Source of the DNA: Clostridia bacterium
GTDB lineage: Bacteria; Bacillota; Clostridia; TANB77; UBA1234
Direction: 5' to 3'
Assembly: GCA_900765095.1 (NCBI GenBank)
Contig: CAAFRB010000012.1
Coordinates: 83,896-147,895, forward strand
DNA: 64,000 nt
In this document: in pieces, positions 16,239-24,696 of the stretch
Position numbering within the stretch: the stretch's first letter is position 1
How the letters are laid out: each line of letters starts with the position of its first letter
The notes under the pieces: model-generated
Databases searched by the model: none
The model's input: only the letters and a program-made list of their open reading frames with translations
Told to the model about the DNA's origin: nothing
Made by a program: the position numbers and the translations under genes

Positions 16239-17520
16239 TTATTATAGCCTCCTTTTTACTTATTGGTATTCTATTGCTTTCCATTACTTCTTGTCGCTTG
16301 TTCATAAAAAATCTACTTAGTATACTTACTTTTGGAATATAGTTTATCGTTTCTAAGATTTTCAAATATGATGCTTCCATATTTTCTTCATCATATTTTA
16401 TTTTTCCTATAAGTTCATAGCTATTTAAGATTTTCTTTATAACTTCACTTTCAATTCCTTTTGAAGTTTCCTTATTTACAATTATCTCTATTTTTTCTTT
16501 CCATACTCCCCAAGAATCAGTAATAACATTCATTAATTGAGTTGCCTTTTTCATTGAGATATAATTGTTTTCAACCACAAACATTATTCTGTTCGCTTGT
16601 TTTAGTGCCCATTTCGTAGAATCAAGAAATATATTACTACTCGTATCTATTATTATAAAATCGTACTTTTCTTTTGCACATTCTAATATTGCATTGTAGT
16701 GATTTTCACTTAATACATTTTGACAATAATGCAAAGATGTATTACCAGTCAACACATCAACATTTCCTATGTTGATGATTAACTCTTCAAAAACATTCAT
16801 GTCAAATCTATTCTTATTTATTAATTCAGCAGCGTAATTTAATCCACATTTTTTATTTTCATCTATTGCTATCTTTACATTTTGTGGCACTTTGTTTATT
16901 TCCAAAATCTCATCTATATTTCCATTCAACGTATCCAAATCTACCAACAAAATTTTAGAAGATGTTTTATTGGCAAGTACCTTTGCTAAATTACACGCAA
17001 TAGTCGATTTGCCAGCACCATTTATACCGCTTATTGTTATTACCTCTTGCTTTTGAGTTATATTATTTTTATTTTGAAAATTTGGATTTTCTTCATTTTC
17101 ATTTAACTTTGTTGCAATATATTTTCTCTCATCTTCTTTAACAGCGGCACATACTTTTCTTAATGGTTCTTCTCTATTTATAGAATCGACAATATCCTTT
17201 ATTTCAACCTCACTGTCTAAAAACACATCTATAATCTTTTCTTCATTAAGCTTTCTTTTTAAGTCTGGCGTTATTTCATCTGTGACAATAATTATCCTAA
17301 TTTGTTTATCTATATTTCTAATCTTGTCCAAAAAATCTGGAAATTCAAACTGCCCTTGTAACAAAGCACTCATTATCAAAACATCATATTGGTTCTCAGA
17401 AATCAAATCAATCACTGCATCTTGATAAAACAAATCTTGTTCATTTAAATCATAATCACTATATCTTTTTAATTCATTATTAAGTGTAGCATTTCCCATT
17501 GCTGTTAATATTCTTTTCAT
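16228..17520 (-). CDS. TadZ/CpaE-like localisation protein with receiver-like and ParA-type domains
   Basis: 430 residues. Residues 1-110 resemble an atypical receiver domain (YDVLIMSALLQGQ, IIIVTDEIT) without a clear phosphoacceptor site. A ParA/MinD-like ATPase domain starts near residue 155 with ISGINGAGKSTIACNLAKVL; the deviant-Walker signature lysine is replaced by asparagine (GINGAGKS). KILLVDLDTLNGN, FIIIDTSSN and the C-terminal RLP-like turn follow. TadZ/CpaE proteins place the secretion apparatus at a pole. It is followed without a gap by cpaF. Confidence 0.8.
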   Translation of the reverse strand: MKRILTAMGNATLNNELKRYSDYDLNEQDLFYQDAVIDLISENQYDVLIMSALLQGQFEFPDFLDKIRNIDKQIRIIIVTDEITPDLKRKLNEEKIIDVFLDSEVEIKDIVDSINREEPLRKVCAAVKEDERKYIATKLNENEENPNFQNKNNITQKQEVITISGINGAGKSTIACNLAKVLANKTSSKILLVDLDTLNGNIDEILEINKVPQNVKIAIDENKKCGLNYAAELINKNRFDMNVFEELIINIGNVDVLTGNTSLHYCQNVLSENHYNAILECAKEKYDFIIIDTSSNIFLDSTKWALKQANRIMFVVENNYISMKKATQLMNVITDSWGVWKEKIEIIVNKETSKGIESEVIKKILNSYELIGKIKYDEENMEASYLKILETINYIPKVSILSRFFMNKRQEVMESNRIPISKKEAIINAN

Positions 17521-17552
17521 TTCTTTGTTCCCCCTTGTAAATTTTATATATT

Positions 17553-19328
17553 TTAATTATCAATTCTATCGGTCGATATATACTCATGTTCTTTTTTAGT
17601 TGATTCAATCTTAACCATTAAATGATTTGCACCAGCACATAATAAGCACGTACCTCTTTTAGCATTTTGAATTTTATAAGTTTCTTCATTCGACAGATTT
17701 ATATTTTCCTTTAAAATTTTTATATCATTTTCTTCAAGCTGGAAAATACACTTTAGACTGGAGTTATTTAAGATTCCCCTTCCATATTTACCATCATTGA
17801 GTGTGAAAAAATCATTTATATCTTGCGTAATAGCCGTAGTAGCACCACCATATTTTCTTATTGTTTTAAACATTTTAAAAACAAAGTTTGCTGTGTTCTC
17901 ATTGCTATCAATTAATCTCCAAACCTCATCAAGATATATTATTTTCTTTTTATTTCTCGAGCTTCTAATTTTATCCCAAAACAAATCTGCAATCACATAC
18001 ATAACAACAGGTAAGCATTTTTCTTCAATATCATATATATCAGCAACAATAAATTTATTTGATAAATCAACATTAGTGTACCCATTAAAAAATCTCATGC
18101 TGCCTTCAGTATACGGCTTAAGTAATATTGCGATTTTATTTAAACTCTTTTTCTTCTTTATAACCTTATAAAGATCACTCAATGTCGGCATATCACTAGC
18201 TTCCTTAAACTTCCTATTTGATAATAAATTCGCATTGTTTTCCTTGTATAGTGATTGATCATCAAAAGTGATTTTTTTAGAAGCATAACATTCAATTACG
18301 GCATCTTCCAAAACGCTTTGCTCCTCTAATGATAGTTCTGGAAATATTAAAGAGAAAAACGTATTAAGTTTTAGCAACTTGCTTTGCAAATATCCCATAT
18401 CTTCTTCTTTTGAAAGTTCACGTATATCCATAACATTAACAATATTGCCTTCATCAAAGTTTATAATGCTCCCACCAAGTTTTTTACAGACTTTTATATA
18501 TTCTCTTTCTGGGTCTATTATGTATTGCGATATATTCATATATCTATTTCTCATAGCCATCAATTTTACAAAATAGGACTTACCTGAACCACTTGTTCCT
18601 ACCACACACATATTGGCATTCTTATATTCATTTGTATCAAACCTATCAATCTTTACCATTGATTTATTAACTTCGTTGACTCCTATTAAGATTCCCATTT
18701 CATCGCAAAGTTCATTTGAGAGAAATGGATAAGTAGATATGATTCCTGAAGTAAGTACATTTCTTTTGGAATATTCTTTTATCCCCTTAGGATTATTTAA
18801 TATAGGCATGTTAGCATCAAACACATCCATTTGCCTAAATGTTGCTCTTCGTGTCTTTAATCCTATTCCACATACAACACCTTCTAATTTTTGAAGATTG
18901 CTTTCTAATTCTTCGATAGAATTTGCATAAATAGAGATGTACATATATATGTAATAACACTCTTCGCCATCAATTTGCAGCTTCTTCCTTATATATTTGG
19001 CGTCACTATAAGTAGTTGACATCAAATCTGAATCGCTTTGATTATCATTTGAAGTTTTTATATCTGCCCCGACATTTCCTATATGATAAGTTAGTTTTTT
19101 TATTATCTCTGAGGTATTCTGTTTTTCATAAAAAATGCTTAATTGCAAATCCACATCTAGTGATAAAACTCTATCCAGAAAAGTTTCTTCCATTTCCTTG
19201 TTATAATTTATAATCATTAATGAACTCACATACATATCATCAAACTTGATAAATCTTGGATTTCGAGAATCTATTTTTTTCGGGCACACGTTATATACTT
19301 CTTTATCAACCTCACAAAAAGCATTCAT
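17553..19328 (-). CDS. VirB4/TraC-like ATPase, C-terminal part including the motor domain
   Basis: Start at ATG 19328, eight bases after GGTGGAG and overlapping the previous stop by 4 bp (ATGA). 591 residues. Walker A is VVGTSGSGKSYFVKL near residue 240, followed by QYIIDPEREYIKVCKKLGG; Walker B is KKIIYLDEVWRLIDS, then KYGGATTAITQDINDFF and the LKCIFQLEENDIKIL tail. This is the VirB4 pattern of conjugation-type type IV secretion motors (FtsK-HerA superfamily). The usual N-terminal VirB4 domain is supplied in part by the separate upstream gene. Finding it inside a Tad-type operon, without coupling protein or relaxase, is unusual. Confidence 0.82.
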   Translation of the reverse strand: MNAFCEVDKEVYNVCPKKIDSRNPRFIKFDDMYVSSLMIINYNKEMEETFLDRVLSLDVDLQLSIFYEKQNTSEIIKKLTYHIGNVGADIKTSNDNQSDSDLMSTTYSDAKYIRKKLQIDGEECYYIYMYISIYANSIEELESNLQKLEGVVCGIGLKTRRATFRQMDVFDANMPILNNPKGIKEYSKRNVLTSGIISTYPFLSNELCDEMGILIGVNEVNKSMVKIDRFDTNEYKNANMCVVGTSGSGKSYFVKLMAMRNRYMNISQYIIDPEREYIKVCKKLGGSIINFDEGNIVNVMDIRELSKEEDMGYLQSKLLKLNTFFSLIFPELSLEEQSVLEDAVIECYASKKITFDDQSLYKENNANLLSNRKFKEASDMPTLSDLYKVIKKKKSLNKIAILLKPYTEGSMRFFNGYTNVDLSNKFIVADIYDIEEKCLPVVMYVIADLFWDKIRSSRNKKKIIYLDEVWRLIDSNENTANFVFKMFKTIRKYGGATTAITQDINDFFTLNDGKYGRGILNNSSLKCIFQLEENDIKILKENINLSNEETYKIQNAKRGTCLLCAGANHLMVKIESTKKEHEYISTDRIDN

Positions 19329-19843
19329 GTATAACTCTCCACCTTTGTTTTGTAACATTCTTGTATAATTCTTATAATCTCTTTTGTTTCACACAAAGTA
19401 ACAATATTTCCAGTTGCTTTTAACCCATCAATTATCTTGTAAATATTATTACTCTTATCGTTCGTTTTGGAATTTAATATGATATAAAATTTTCGAGATA
19501 TACTCCCTCTTACCTCAGATATTTCTCTAACAAGATTAATGTAATCATTAGCAAGCTCCTCAAGCTCAGGCTCACAATCAATACATTTCATTATTTCTTC
19601 AATATGTTTTTTTACATCTGTTTTTTCGGTTTGTATAAATATTTGAAAATTAAAATTACAACTTTTTAGAAAATATTTATATGATTCTAAAACTGCATTT
19701 CTTTCTGATACTGATTTTAGTCGAAAATTAACAGGCTCTACTTTCAGCACATTAACCTCAGTATCATTTTTTAAAACTATTTTGTTTTTATCCACTTTAG
19801 AAATCTTTATTATCCTTTCAAGTGGCTTTGCTTTTTCATTTAT
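19325..19843 (-). CDS. VirB4 N-terminal-domain-like protein, first gene of the operon; possible ATA start
   Basis: About 172 residues, soluble, alternating alpha/beta. The stretch NVLKVEPVNFRLKS, ESYKYFLKSCNFNFQIFIQT and the later REISEVRGSISRKFYIIL recall the N-terminal domain of conjugation ATPases of the TrsE/TraE type, so the upstream and downstream genes probably represent one VirB4 split in two. The 4-bp overlap couples them. GGAGG (19852-19856) is followed after eight bases by an in-frame ATA (19841-19843); a GTG at 19850-19852 is in frame but overlaps the Shine-Dalgarno itself. I therefore place the start at the ATA, with the GTG (19852) as alternative. Confidence 0.6.
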   Translation of the reverse strand: MNEKAKPLERIIKISKVDKNKIVLKNDTEVNVLKVEPVNFRLKSVSERNAVLESYKYFLKSCNFNFQIFIQTEKTDVKKHIEEIMKCIDCEPELEELANDYINLVREISEVRGSISRKFYIILNSKTNDKSNNIYKIIDGLKATGNIVTLCETKEIIRIIQECYKTKVESYT

Positions 19844-19872
19844 TGCTTCCACCTCCAGACTTTATAACTAAC

Positions 19873-19900
19873 ATTGTACTAAATAAAATTCTAGGTACAA
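19873..19900 (-). promoter_or_regulatory. Promoter of the VirB4/Tad-like operon
   Basis: TTGTAC (19895-19900), 16-bp spacer, TACAAT (19873-19878), minus strand. The -35 box touches the T-run of the rsmI terminator. Confidence 0.6.
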
Positions 19901-19946
19901 AAAAAGGGCATAATTATACCGTAAGCATTTTTTACAGTATAATCAT
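19899..19946 (-). terminator. Intrinsic terminator after rsmI
   Basis: An imperfect stem pairs ATGATTATACTGTAAA with TTACGGTATAATTATGC, followed on the minus strand by CCCTTTTTTT. Confidence 0.75.
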
Positions 19947-20070
19947 CCCCAAAGTTATTCATCTGAAATTATAGTACAACCATTTGCTGTTTTAGTCAAT
20001 TATTTTCGTTCGACGCAATTCGACAAAATATTTGAAATGATGTGTATTTTTTTCACATATCAACAACAAA

Positions 20071-20892
20071 CTATTTTAATAATTCCTTATAAACCTCTGA
20101 TTTAGATATTCCTTTTTTCTTTGCAACCATTTTCATGGCCTCTTTTCTGTCGTAACCTTCATCTAAATATATTTCCATTAATTCCACAATTGTTTCATTA
20201 ACAATTTTTTCTTTTCTAGGAGCACCTTCTAACACTATAACAAACTCGCCTTTTACATCGTTTTCTTCATAGTGTTCGATTGCTTCGTCTATTGTTAGCC
20301 TTAACATCTCTTCATGAATTTTAGTGATTTCTCTCGCAAGAACAATCCTTCTATCTCCGCCAAAAGCTTTCTTAAAATCATCAAGAGTCCTTTTTAATTT
20401 GTGAGGTGCTTCGTAAAATACCATTGTTCTTTCTTCATTTTTTAGTATCTCAAGACGTTCTTTTCTGCATCTTTTATTTATAGATAAGAACCCTTCAAAA
20501 ACAAATTTTGAAACATCAAATCCAGAGCATATTAGTCCTTGAATACATGCTACTGGACCTGGTATAGGTATAATTTCTATATTATACTCAATTAATAATT
20601 TAACTAAGTCTTCACCCGGATCAGATATGGCTGGTGTTCCCGCATCAGATACCAGTGCTAAGTCTTTTCCTTCTTTTAATAAATTTAATACATGTTCAGA
20701 CTTAACACCTTCATTATGCCTATAAAAACTTATTAAAGGCTTTTTGATCTCATAATGATTAAGTAACTTCAATGTTTTTCTGGTATCCTCAGCTAATATA
20801 ATGTCCACACTTTCGAGAGTTTTAATCGCTCTAAAAGTAATATCGTCTAAATTTCCAATTGGAGTAGCAACCAAATATAATTTTCCATCCAT
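20071..20892 (-). CDS. rsmI: 16S rRNA (cytidine1402-2'-O)-methyltransferase
   Basis: 273 residues, normal length. The tetrapyrrole-methylase fold is obvious from LYLVATPIGNLDDITFRA at the N-terminus, LAEDTRKTLKLL, the SAM-binding SDAGTPAISDPGEDL and the IPGPVACIQGLICSG segment. The C-terminal 50 residues have the basic helix RKEAMKMVAKKKGISKSEVYK. RsmI methylates the ribose of C1402 in the decoding centre. It begins one base after the trmN6 stop and is the last gene of its operon. Confidence 0.96.
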   Translation of the reverse strand: MDGKLYLVATPIGNLDDITFRAIKTLESVDIILAEDTRKTLKLLNHYEIKKPLISFYRHNEGVKSEHVLNLLKEGKDLALVSDAGTPAISDPGEDLVKLLIEYNIEIIPIPGPVACIQGLICSGFDVSKFVFEGFLSINKRCRKERLEILKNEERTMVFYEAPHKLKRTLDDFKKAFGGDRRIVLAREITKIHEEMLRLTIDEAIEHYEENDVKGEFVIVLEGAPRKEKIVNETIVELMEIYLDEGYDRKEAMKMVAKKKGISKSEVYKELLK

Positions 20893-21642
20893 TTATTTTT
20901 CATCTCTTTTCATATTATATATTTCATAAATTTCATCAGTATATTTTTTATTTTTATCATAAACAATCAAAGGTTTTTCATGTTTTAAAAACTCTTTTCC
21001 ACTTCGACTTCCCTCAATTAATACTAGGTTTGATGGCTTATCTATCTGAGGATATACAAATCTTACTCTTTTAGGTTCAATTTTGTATTTTCTCATGGTG
21101 CAAAAAACATCGGCAATTCTTTCAGATTTATGAACCATATAAAATTCACCATTAAATTTAAGAAGCCTTGCTGCTTCTTTTACAACATCGTCAAGAGTGC
21201 ACAGTACCTCATGTTTAGATAATATAACTGCGTCTCTATCGTTTACAATACCCGTTCCACTTTTCATATATGGCGGATTAACAGTAACAACATCTACAGT
21301 TGCCGAAGGAATTTCCTTTTTCAACAATTTTAAATCTGCATTAAGTATTTCCACCCTACCTTCAAGATTGTTTAATACTACACTTCTTTGTGCCATATCA
21401 GCACACTCTTTCTGAATTTCAACGCCGATTATTTTCTTCGCATTTGTTTTTCCAGCCAAAAGAATTGCTATAACTCCTGTACCCGTGCACAAATCCACAA
21501 CTAAATCGCTTTTTTTCATATTCTTTGCAAAATCCGACAATAGTATTGCATCTATACCAAAACAAAAGCCTTGGCTATTTTGTATTATTTTCAAATCTTT
21601 AAATTGTAAATCATCTATTCTCTCATTATTTTTCAGTTCCAT
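20893..21642 (-). CDS. tRNA1(Val) (adenine37-N6)-methyltransferase-like (YfiC/TrmN6 family)
   Basis: I start at ATG 21642 (MELKNNERIDDLQF) because AAAAGG precedes it; an ATG six codons earlier has no ribosome binding site. 249 residues. Motifs: FCFGIDAILLSDFA at residue 30, SAM motif I VVDLCTGTGVIAILLAG, the catalytic VNPPYMKSG at about 118, and the terminal YPQIDKPSNLVLIEGSR. The enzyme class N6-methylates adenine in tRNA. Pairing with rsmI is frequent in Bacillota, where the two genes follow each other. Confidence 0.92.
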   Translation of the reverse strand: MELKNNERIDDLQFKDLKIIQNSQGFCFGIDAILLSDFAKNMKKSDLVVDLCTGTGVIAILLAGKTNAKKIIGVEIQKECADMAQRSVVLNNLEGRVEILNADLKLLKKEIPSATVDVVTVNPPYMKSGTGIVNDRDAVILSKHEVLCTLDDVVKEAARLLKFNGEFYMVHKSERIADVFCTMRKYKIEPKRVRFVYPQIDKPSNLVLIEGSRSGKEFLKHEKPLIVYDKNKKYTDEIYEIYNMKRDEK

Positions 21643-21711
21643 ATATTTAATCCTTTTCATATAATATTTTATAGGATGTGATAAAAATGAAAATAAACTG
21701 CATCTTTCTCG

Positions 21712-21758
21712 ACAACCTATGTTGTTCTTTGCAAAATATCGAAAAATTCCTATGTTGT
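21712..21758. repeat. Two CCTATGTTGT direct repeats, first within a short dyad
   Basis: CCTATGTTGT occurs at 21717-21726 and 21749-21758, start points 32 bp apart, close to three helical turns. The left copy is part of the dyad ACAAC-CTAT-GTTGT (21712-21725). They lie between ferredoxin and trmN6, upstream of trmN6, where an operator could sit. Confidence 0.35.
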
Positions 21759-21838
21759 ATTTGTAAATATAAAAAAGTAAAAGATATTTACTATATCTTC
21801 AGAAAGTAGAGTACCAACATTTTGTCTTTGCATAAAGA

Positions 21839-21866
21839 AGCTGTCCAAATAATAGAAAGGACAGCT
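21839..21866 (-). terminator. Hairpin after the ferredoxin gene
   Basis: AGCTGTCC and GGACAGCT form an 8-bp perfect stem with a 12-base loop, about 25 bp beyond the ferredoxin stop. The following T-run is short (CTTCTTT). Confidence 0.6.
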
Positions 21867-21889
21867 TTTAGTATCATCAGTATAAATAA

Positions 21890-22060
21890 TTATTCTTGTT
21901 CTGGAGCTGAAACAGGGCAAACACCCGCACAAGTTCCGCACTCAATGCAATCAGCTGCATTTATTTCATATTTTGTATCGCCTTCGTTAATACAAGAAAC
22001 AGGGCAAGATGCAGCACAAGCGCCACATTTAATACAAGCGTCGTTAATCTTATATGCCAT
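21890..22060 (-). CDS. 2[4Fe-4S] ferredoxin
   Basis: 56 residues starting MAYKINDACIKCG after GGAGGTG; an in-frame GTG 18 bases upstream overlaps the Shine-Dalgarno and is rejected. Two CxxCxxCxxxCP clusters (CIKCGACAASCP and CIECGTCAGVCP) ligate two low-potential iron-sulfur clusters. This is the clostridial electron carrier of pyruvate:ferredoxin oxidoreductase and hydrogenase, consistent with an anaerobe. It lies 38 bp after ricT. Confidence 0.97.
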   Translation of the reverse strand: MAYKINDACIKCGACAASCPVSCINEGDTKYEINAADCIECGTCAGVCPVSAPEQE

Positions 22061-22098
22061 TAAATTCACCTCCTTCACCTATTTTCGATAATATCCAT

Positions 22099-22992
22099 CT
22101 ACAACTCGTCAATCTTAAATCCTTCCTCTAATGCCTTCAATTCTTTCATATTGACGTCTTCATATTTTTCTCTTCTTCTACCAGACTTCAGTATCTCTAT
22201 TTCAGAATTTTTAAAAGATTTTCTCACAAACGTTCCATCTTTTTCTAGTTTAACTCTTACTTCCTCTTTTAATACTTCAACTTCTTCAACTGTTCCCTTT
22301 CCCTCTGGAGTCTTAACAAGAGAACCAGCGGTTGGAAGCCTAGAAAGCTTTTCTTCATAAACCTCATGTTCATGTTTCAAGCAACACATAAGTCTACCAC
22401 AAACTCCAGATATCTTAGTTGGATTTAGTGATAATCCTTGCTCTTTCGCCATTTTTATAGAAACAGGATTCAAATCAGTCAAGTGATTACAACAGCATAG
22501 CTCTCTACCACACATACCATAACCACCAAGCATTTTAACCTCATCTCTAACACCTATTTGTCTTAACTCAATCCTAGTCTTATATATAGCAGCAAGATCT
22601 TTTACCAAATCTCTAAAATCTATTCTACCATCAGCAGTAAAATAAAAAAGAAGTTTTGTATTATCAAAAGTGTACTCAACATCAATCAACTTCATATCAA
22701 GGTCATGTTTAATAATCTTCTCTTCACACACCTTGTAAGCTTCAGCAGCCTTCTTTTCATTTTCCTCAAATGTTTTTGTATCTTCATCCGTGGCAACCCT
22801 TATAACATTCTTCAATGGAGCAACAATTTTATCCTCTTTAATTTTGCTATTAGTAATAGCAACTTCTCCAAACTCAAGTCCCCTTGCAGTTTCCACAATT
22901 ACATTAGTTCCTTTATCAAGAGAAAAACCATTAGGATTAAAAAAATATATCTTTCCTAATTTTTTAAATTTAACTCCAACAATTTCTTGCAT
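22099..22992 (-). CDS. ricT: RicT/YaaT PSP1-domain regulatory iron-sulfur protein
   Basis: Start at ATG 22992 after AGGAGG. 297 residues, with the PSP1 C-terminal domain in the middle (KIIKHDLDMKLIDVEYTFD; LLFYFTADGRIDFRDLVKDLA) and the cysteine motifs CGRELCCCNHL and CGRLMCCLKHE. In Bacillus, RicT forms the Y-complex with RicA and RicF, binding two [4Fe-4S] clusters and assisting RNase Y-dependent RNA maturation. The gene order holB-ricT is conserved in Bacillota. The last 45 residues are charged and probably flexible. Confidence 0.93.
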   Translation of the reverse strand: MQEIVGVKFKKLGKIYFFNPNGFSLDKGTNVIVETARGLEFGEVAITNSKIKEDKIVAPLKNVIRVATDEDTKTFEENEKKAAEAYKVCEEKIIKHDLDMKLIDVEYTFDNTKLLFYFTADGRIDFRDLVKDLAAIYKTRIELRQIGVRDEVKMLGGYGMCGRELCCCNHLTDLNPVSIKMAKEQGLSLNPTKISGVCGRLMCCLKHEHEVYEEKLSRLPTAGSLVKTPEGKGTVEEVEVLKEEVRVKLEKDGTFVRKSFKNSEIEILKSGRRREKYEDVNMKELKALEEGFKIDEL

Positions 22993-23002
22993 TATCTTCC
23001 TC

Positions 23003-23878
23003 CTACATTTCACAAGCATTTATCTCAAGCATATCAAGCGTAATATCAACATTTGCATTCTTTTTTAAATTCTGCAATGCTTGTGCAACAATATCTATGG
23101 ACTTAACAACTGATAAATCACCTTTTTTCAATCTACTATGGTATATATACATAACTTTTTCTAGCACATCAGTCAAATTTGATTTCAATTTCTTATCAGC
23201 CTTAACTTCTTCAAATTTTTTATTTATCTTAAAGAAATCTTTATCTAGCAATAAATTAGAAATCTCTTTTGCTATTTCATAAGATTCATCTTCTGAAAAA
23301 TCTAAGACCTTTTCAATAGAGCCATTAGAAAACTCATAAGCCTCATCACTTACTTTCTTTCCAACAATTGCTTCTATTTCTTCTTTTGTTAAGCCATTAA
23401 ATTTGAATTCAACTATTCTTGATTTTATCGTATTAAGTAGCTTTTCTTTATTTGATACAATCAATATAATAGTTGCATATTCAGGTGGTTCTTCAAGTAC
23501 TTTTAGTAAAGCATTTTGTGCCTGCTCATTCATAGAATCTGCATCATCTATTATAAAAACTTTTCTTTTAGATATAGTAGGGAGCATGAATATTTCTCTA
23601 CTAAGCTCTCTAATCATATCAACTTTTATAACATCTTTCTCTGGCAACAGCAACTTAAAATCAGAATTGTTTTCAAAAGTCTTACAAGAAGCACAGTGTC
23701 CGCAAGGTTCACCGTCATCAGCATTATCACACATAATAGCTTTAGCAAACTCTATTGCAACTATTTTTTTCCCAATGCTCTTTTTCCCAACAAATAAATA
23801 AGCATGTCCAATAGCATTAGATTTTATTATGTCTTCTAGTTTTAGCTTTTCCCTCTTATGACCAATACTATTAACCAT
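23003..23878 (-). CDS. holB: DNA polymerase III delta' subunit
   Basis: 291 residues. The clamp-loader AAA+ fold starts with IGHAYLFVGKKSIGKK (a P-loop), the zinc module is CDNADDGEPCGHCASC, and KVFIIDDADSMNEQAQNALLKVLEEPP holds Walker B and the sensor/SRC-like region (TIKSRIVEFKFNGL). Delta' has no ATPase activity in many species but opens the clamp together with delta. It lies between lepB and ricT with gaps of 18 and 10 bp in one operon. Confidence 0.94.
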   Translation of the reverse strand: MVNSIGHKREKLKLEDIIKSNAIGHAYLFVGKKSIGKKIVAIEFAKAIMCDNADDGEPCGHCASCKTFENNSDFKLLLPEKDVIKVDMIRELSREIFMLPTISKRKVFIIDDADSMNEQAQNALLKVLEEPPEYATIILIVSNKEKLLNTIKSRIVEFKFNGLTKEEIEAIVGKKVSDEAYEFSNGSIEKVLDFSEDESYEIAKEISNLLLDKDFFKINKKFEEVKADKKLKSNLTDVLEKVMYIYHSRLKKGDLSVVKSIDIVAQALQNLKKNANVDITLDMLEINACEM

Positions 23879-23896
23879 GCTTAAACACCTCTTTTA

Positions 23897-24553
23897 TCAC
23901 TTATCAATTGCTCCGAATTTCGAAAATGGCCAAATCCTACAAGTTACTCTTCCCTCCACTTTATTTAGTGGAATACATCCAAATTCTCTACTGTCGCTTG
24001 AGCCACTGCGATTATCGCCCATTACAAATATATAGCCTTCTGGAACTACAACATCATAAAACTCACCACTTATCGGAGTTTTTATGCCATTCAAATATAC
24101 TTCCGATGCTTTTTGATCGTTCACATAAACGTGTCCATCTATTATTTCAATATGATCACCAGGAAGTCCTATGACTCTTTTAATAAAGCTTACCTTTGTA
24201 ACTTCAATAACATCGTGTAAGAAAGAATCCCACAAACCATGTCTTTCGTCATAAACACCACAGCCATCAACAGTTCTATCTGGTTTTTCAAAAGTTATAA
24301 TATCTCCTCTATACAGTGGTAAATTAAAAGTTCTGACTGTCCTGTTTATTAATACTCTCTCACCATCTAAAATTGTAGGAGTCATAGAAGTCTGTCTTAC
24401 TAATGTTGGTGTGAATAAATAATATCTTACTAAAATTGCAATTACAAATGCGATAAGAAGGCACATCACCCATTCAAAAGCCTCTTTAAAAAAAGACTTT
24501 TCTTTTATTGACATTTTCTTACCGTCTTTCAAATCAACTTGTGCTTCCTTCAT
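23897..24553 (-). CDS. lepB: Type I signal peptidase
   Basis: Start at ATG 24553 (MKEAQVDLKDGKK) with AGGTG upstream. 218 residues: one N-terminal membrane helix at residues 25-47, catalytic serine in RQTSMTPTILDGERVLINR, the lysine in SFIKRVIGLPGD, and box E in GDNRSGSSDSREFG. Single-helix form as in Gram-positive bacteria. It cleaves Sec and Tat signal peptides outside the membrane. It heads the lepB-holB-ricT-ferredoxin run. An insertion of about 25 residues (CGVYDERHGLWDSFLHD) sits between the serine and lysine boxes. Confidence 0.95.
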   Translation of the reverse strand: MKEAQVDLKDGKKMSIKEKSFFKEAFEWVMCLLIAFVIAILVRYYLFTPTLVRQTSMTPTILDGERVLINRTVRTFNLPLYRGDIITFEKPDRTVDGCGVYDERHGLWDSFLHDVIEVTKVSFIKRVIGLPGDHIEIIDGHVYVNDQKASEVYLNGIKTPISGEFYDVVVPEGYIFVMGDNRSGSSDSREFGCIPLNKVEGRVTCRIWPFSKFGAIDK

Positions 24554-24615
24554 TAAATTCACCTCTCGCGAATAATTATACTACAAAATAAAAAAGTGCA
24601 CAATAGTGCACTTAT

Positions 24616-24691
24616 ATTTTTTATACAATAAGAAACTAACAAATTTGCAACCTTTTATGTATTAATTTTCTTTCCTATTGCATAAAAAAAC
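24616..24691. repeat. Intergenic inverted-repeat element, copy B
   Basis: Ends TTTTTTATACAATAAGAAAC and CTTTCCTATTGCATAAAAAAAC are inverted copies of each other; the centre carries TTTGCAACCTTTTATG, the reverse complement of the centre of copy C. It lies between the prepilin-like gene and lepB. Confidence 0.7.
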
Positions 24692-24696
24692 TTAAT

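Noticed and set aside
13438..19900. Reading the VirB4-containing operon as an integrative conjugative element
   Set aside because: No relaxase, coupling ATPase, integrase or attachment sites were found around it; partners are Tad-type proteins.
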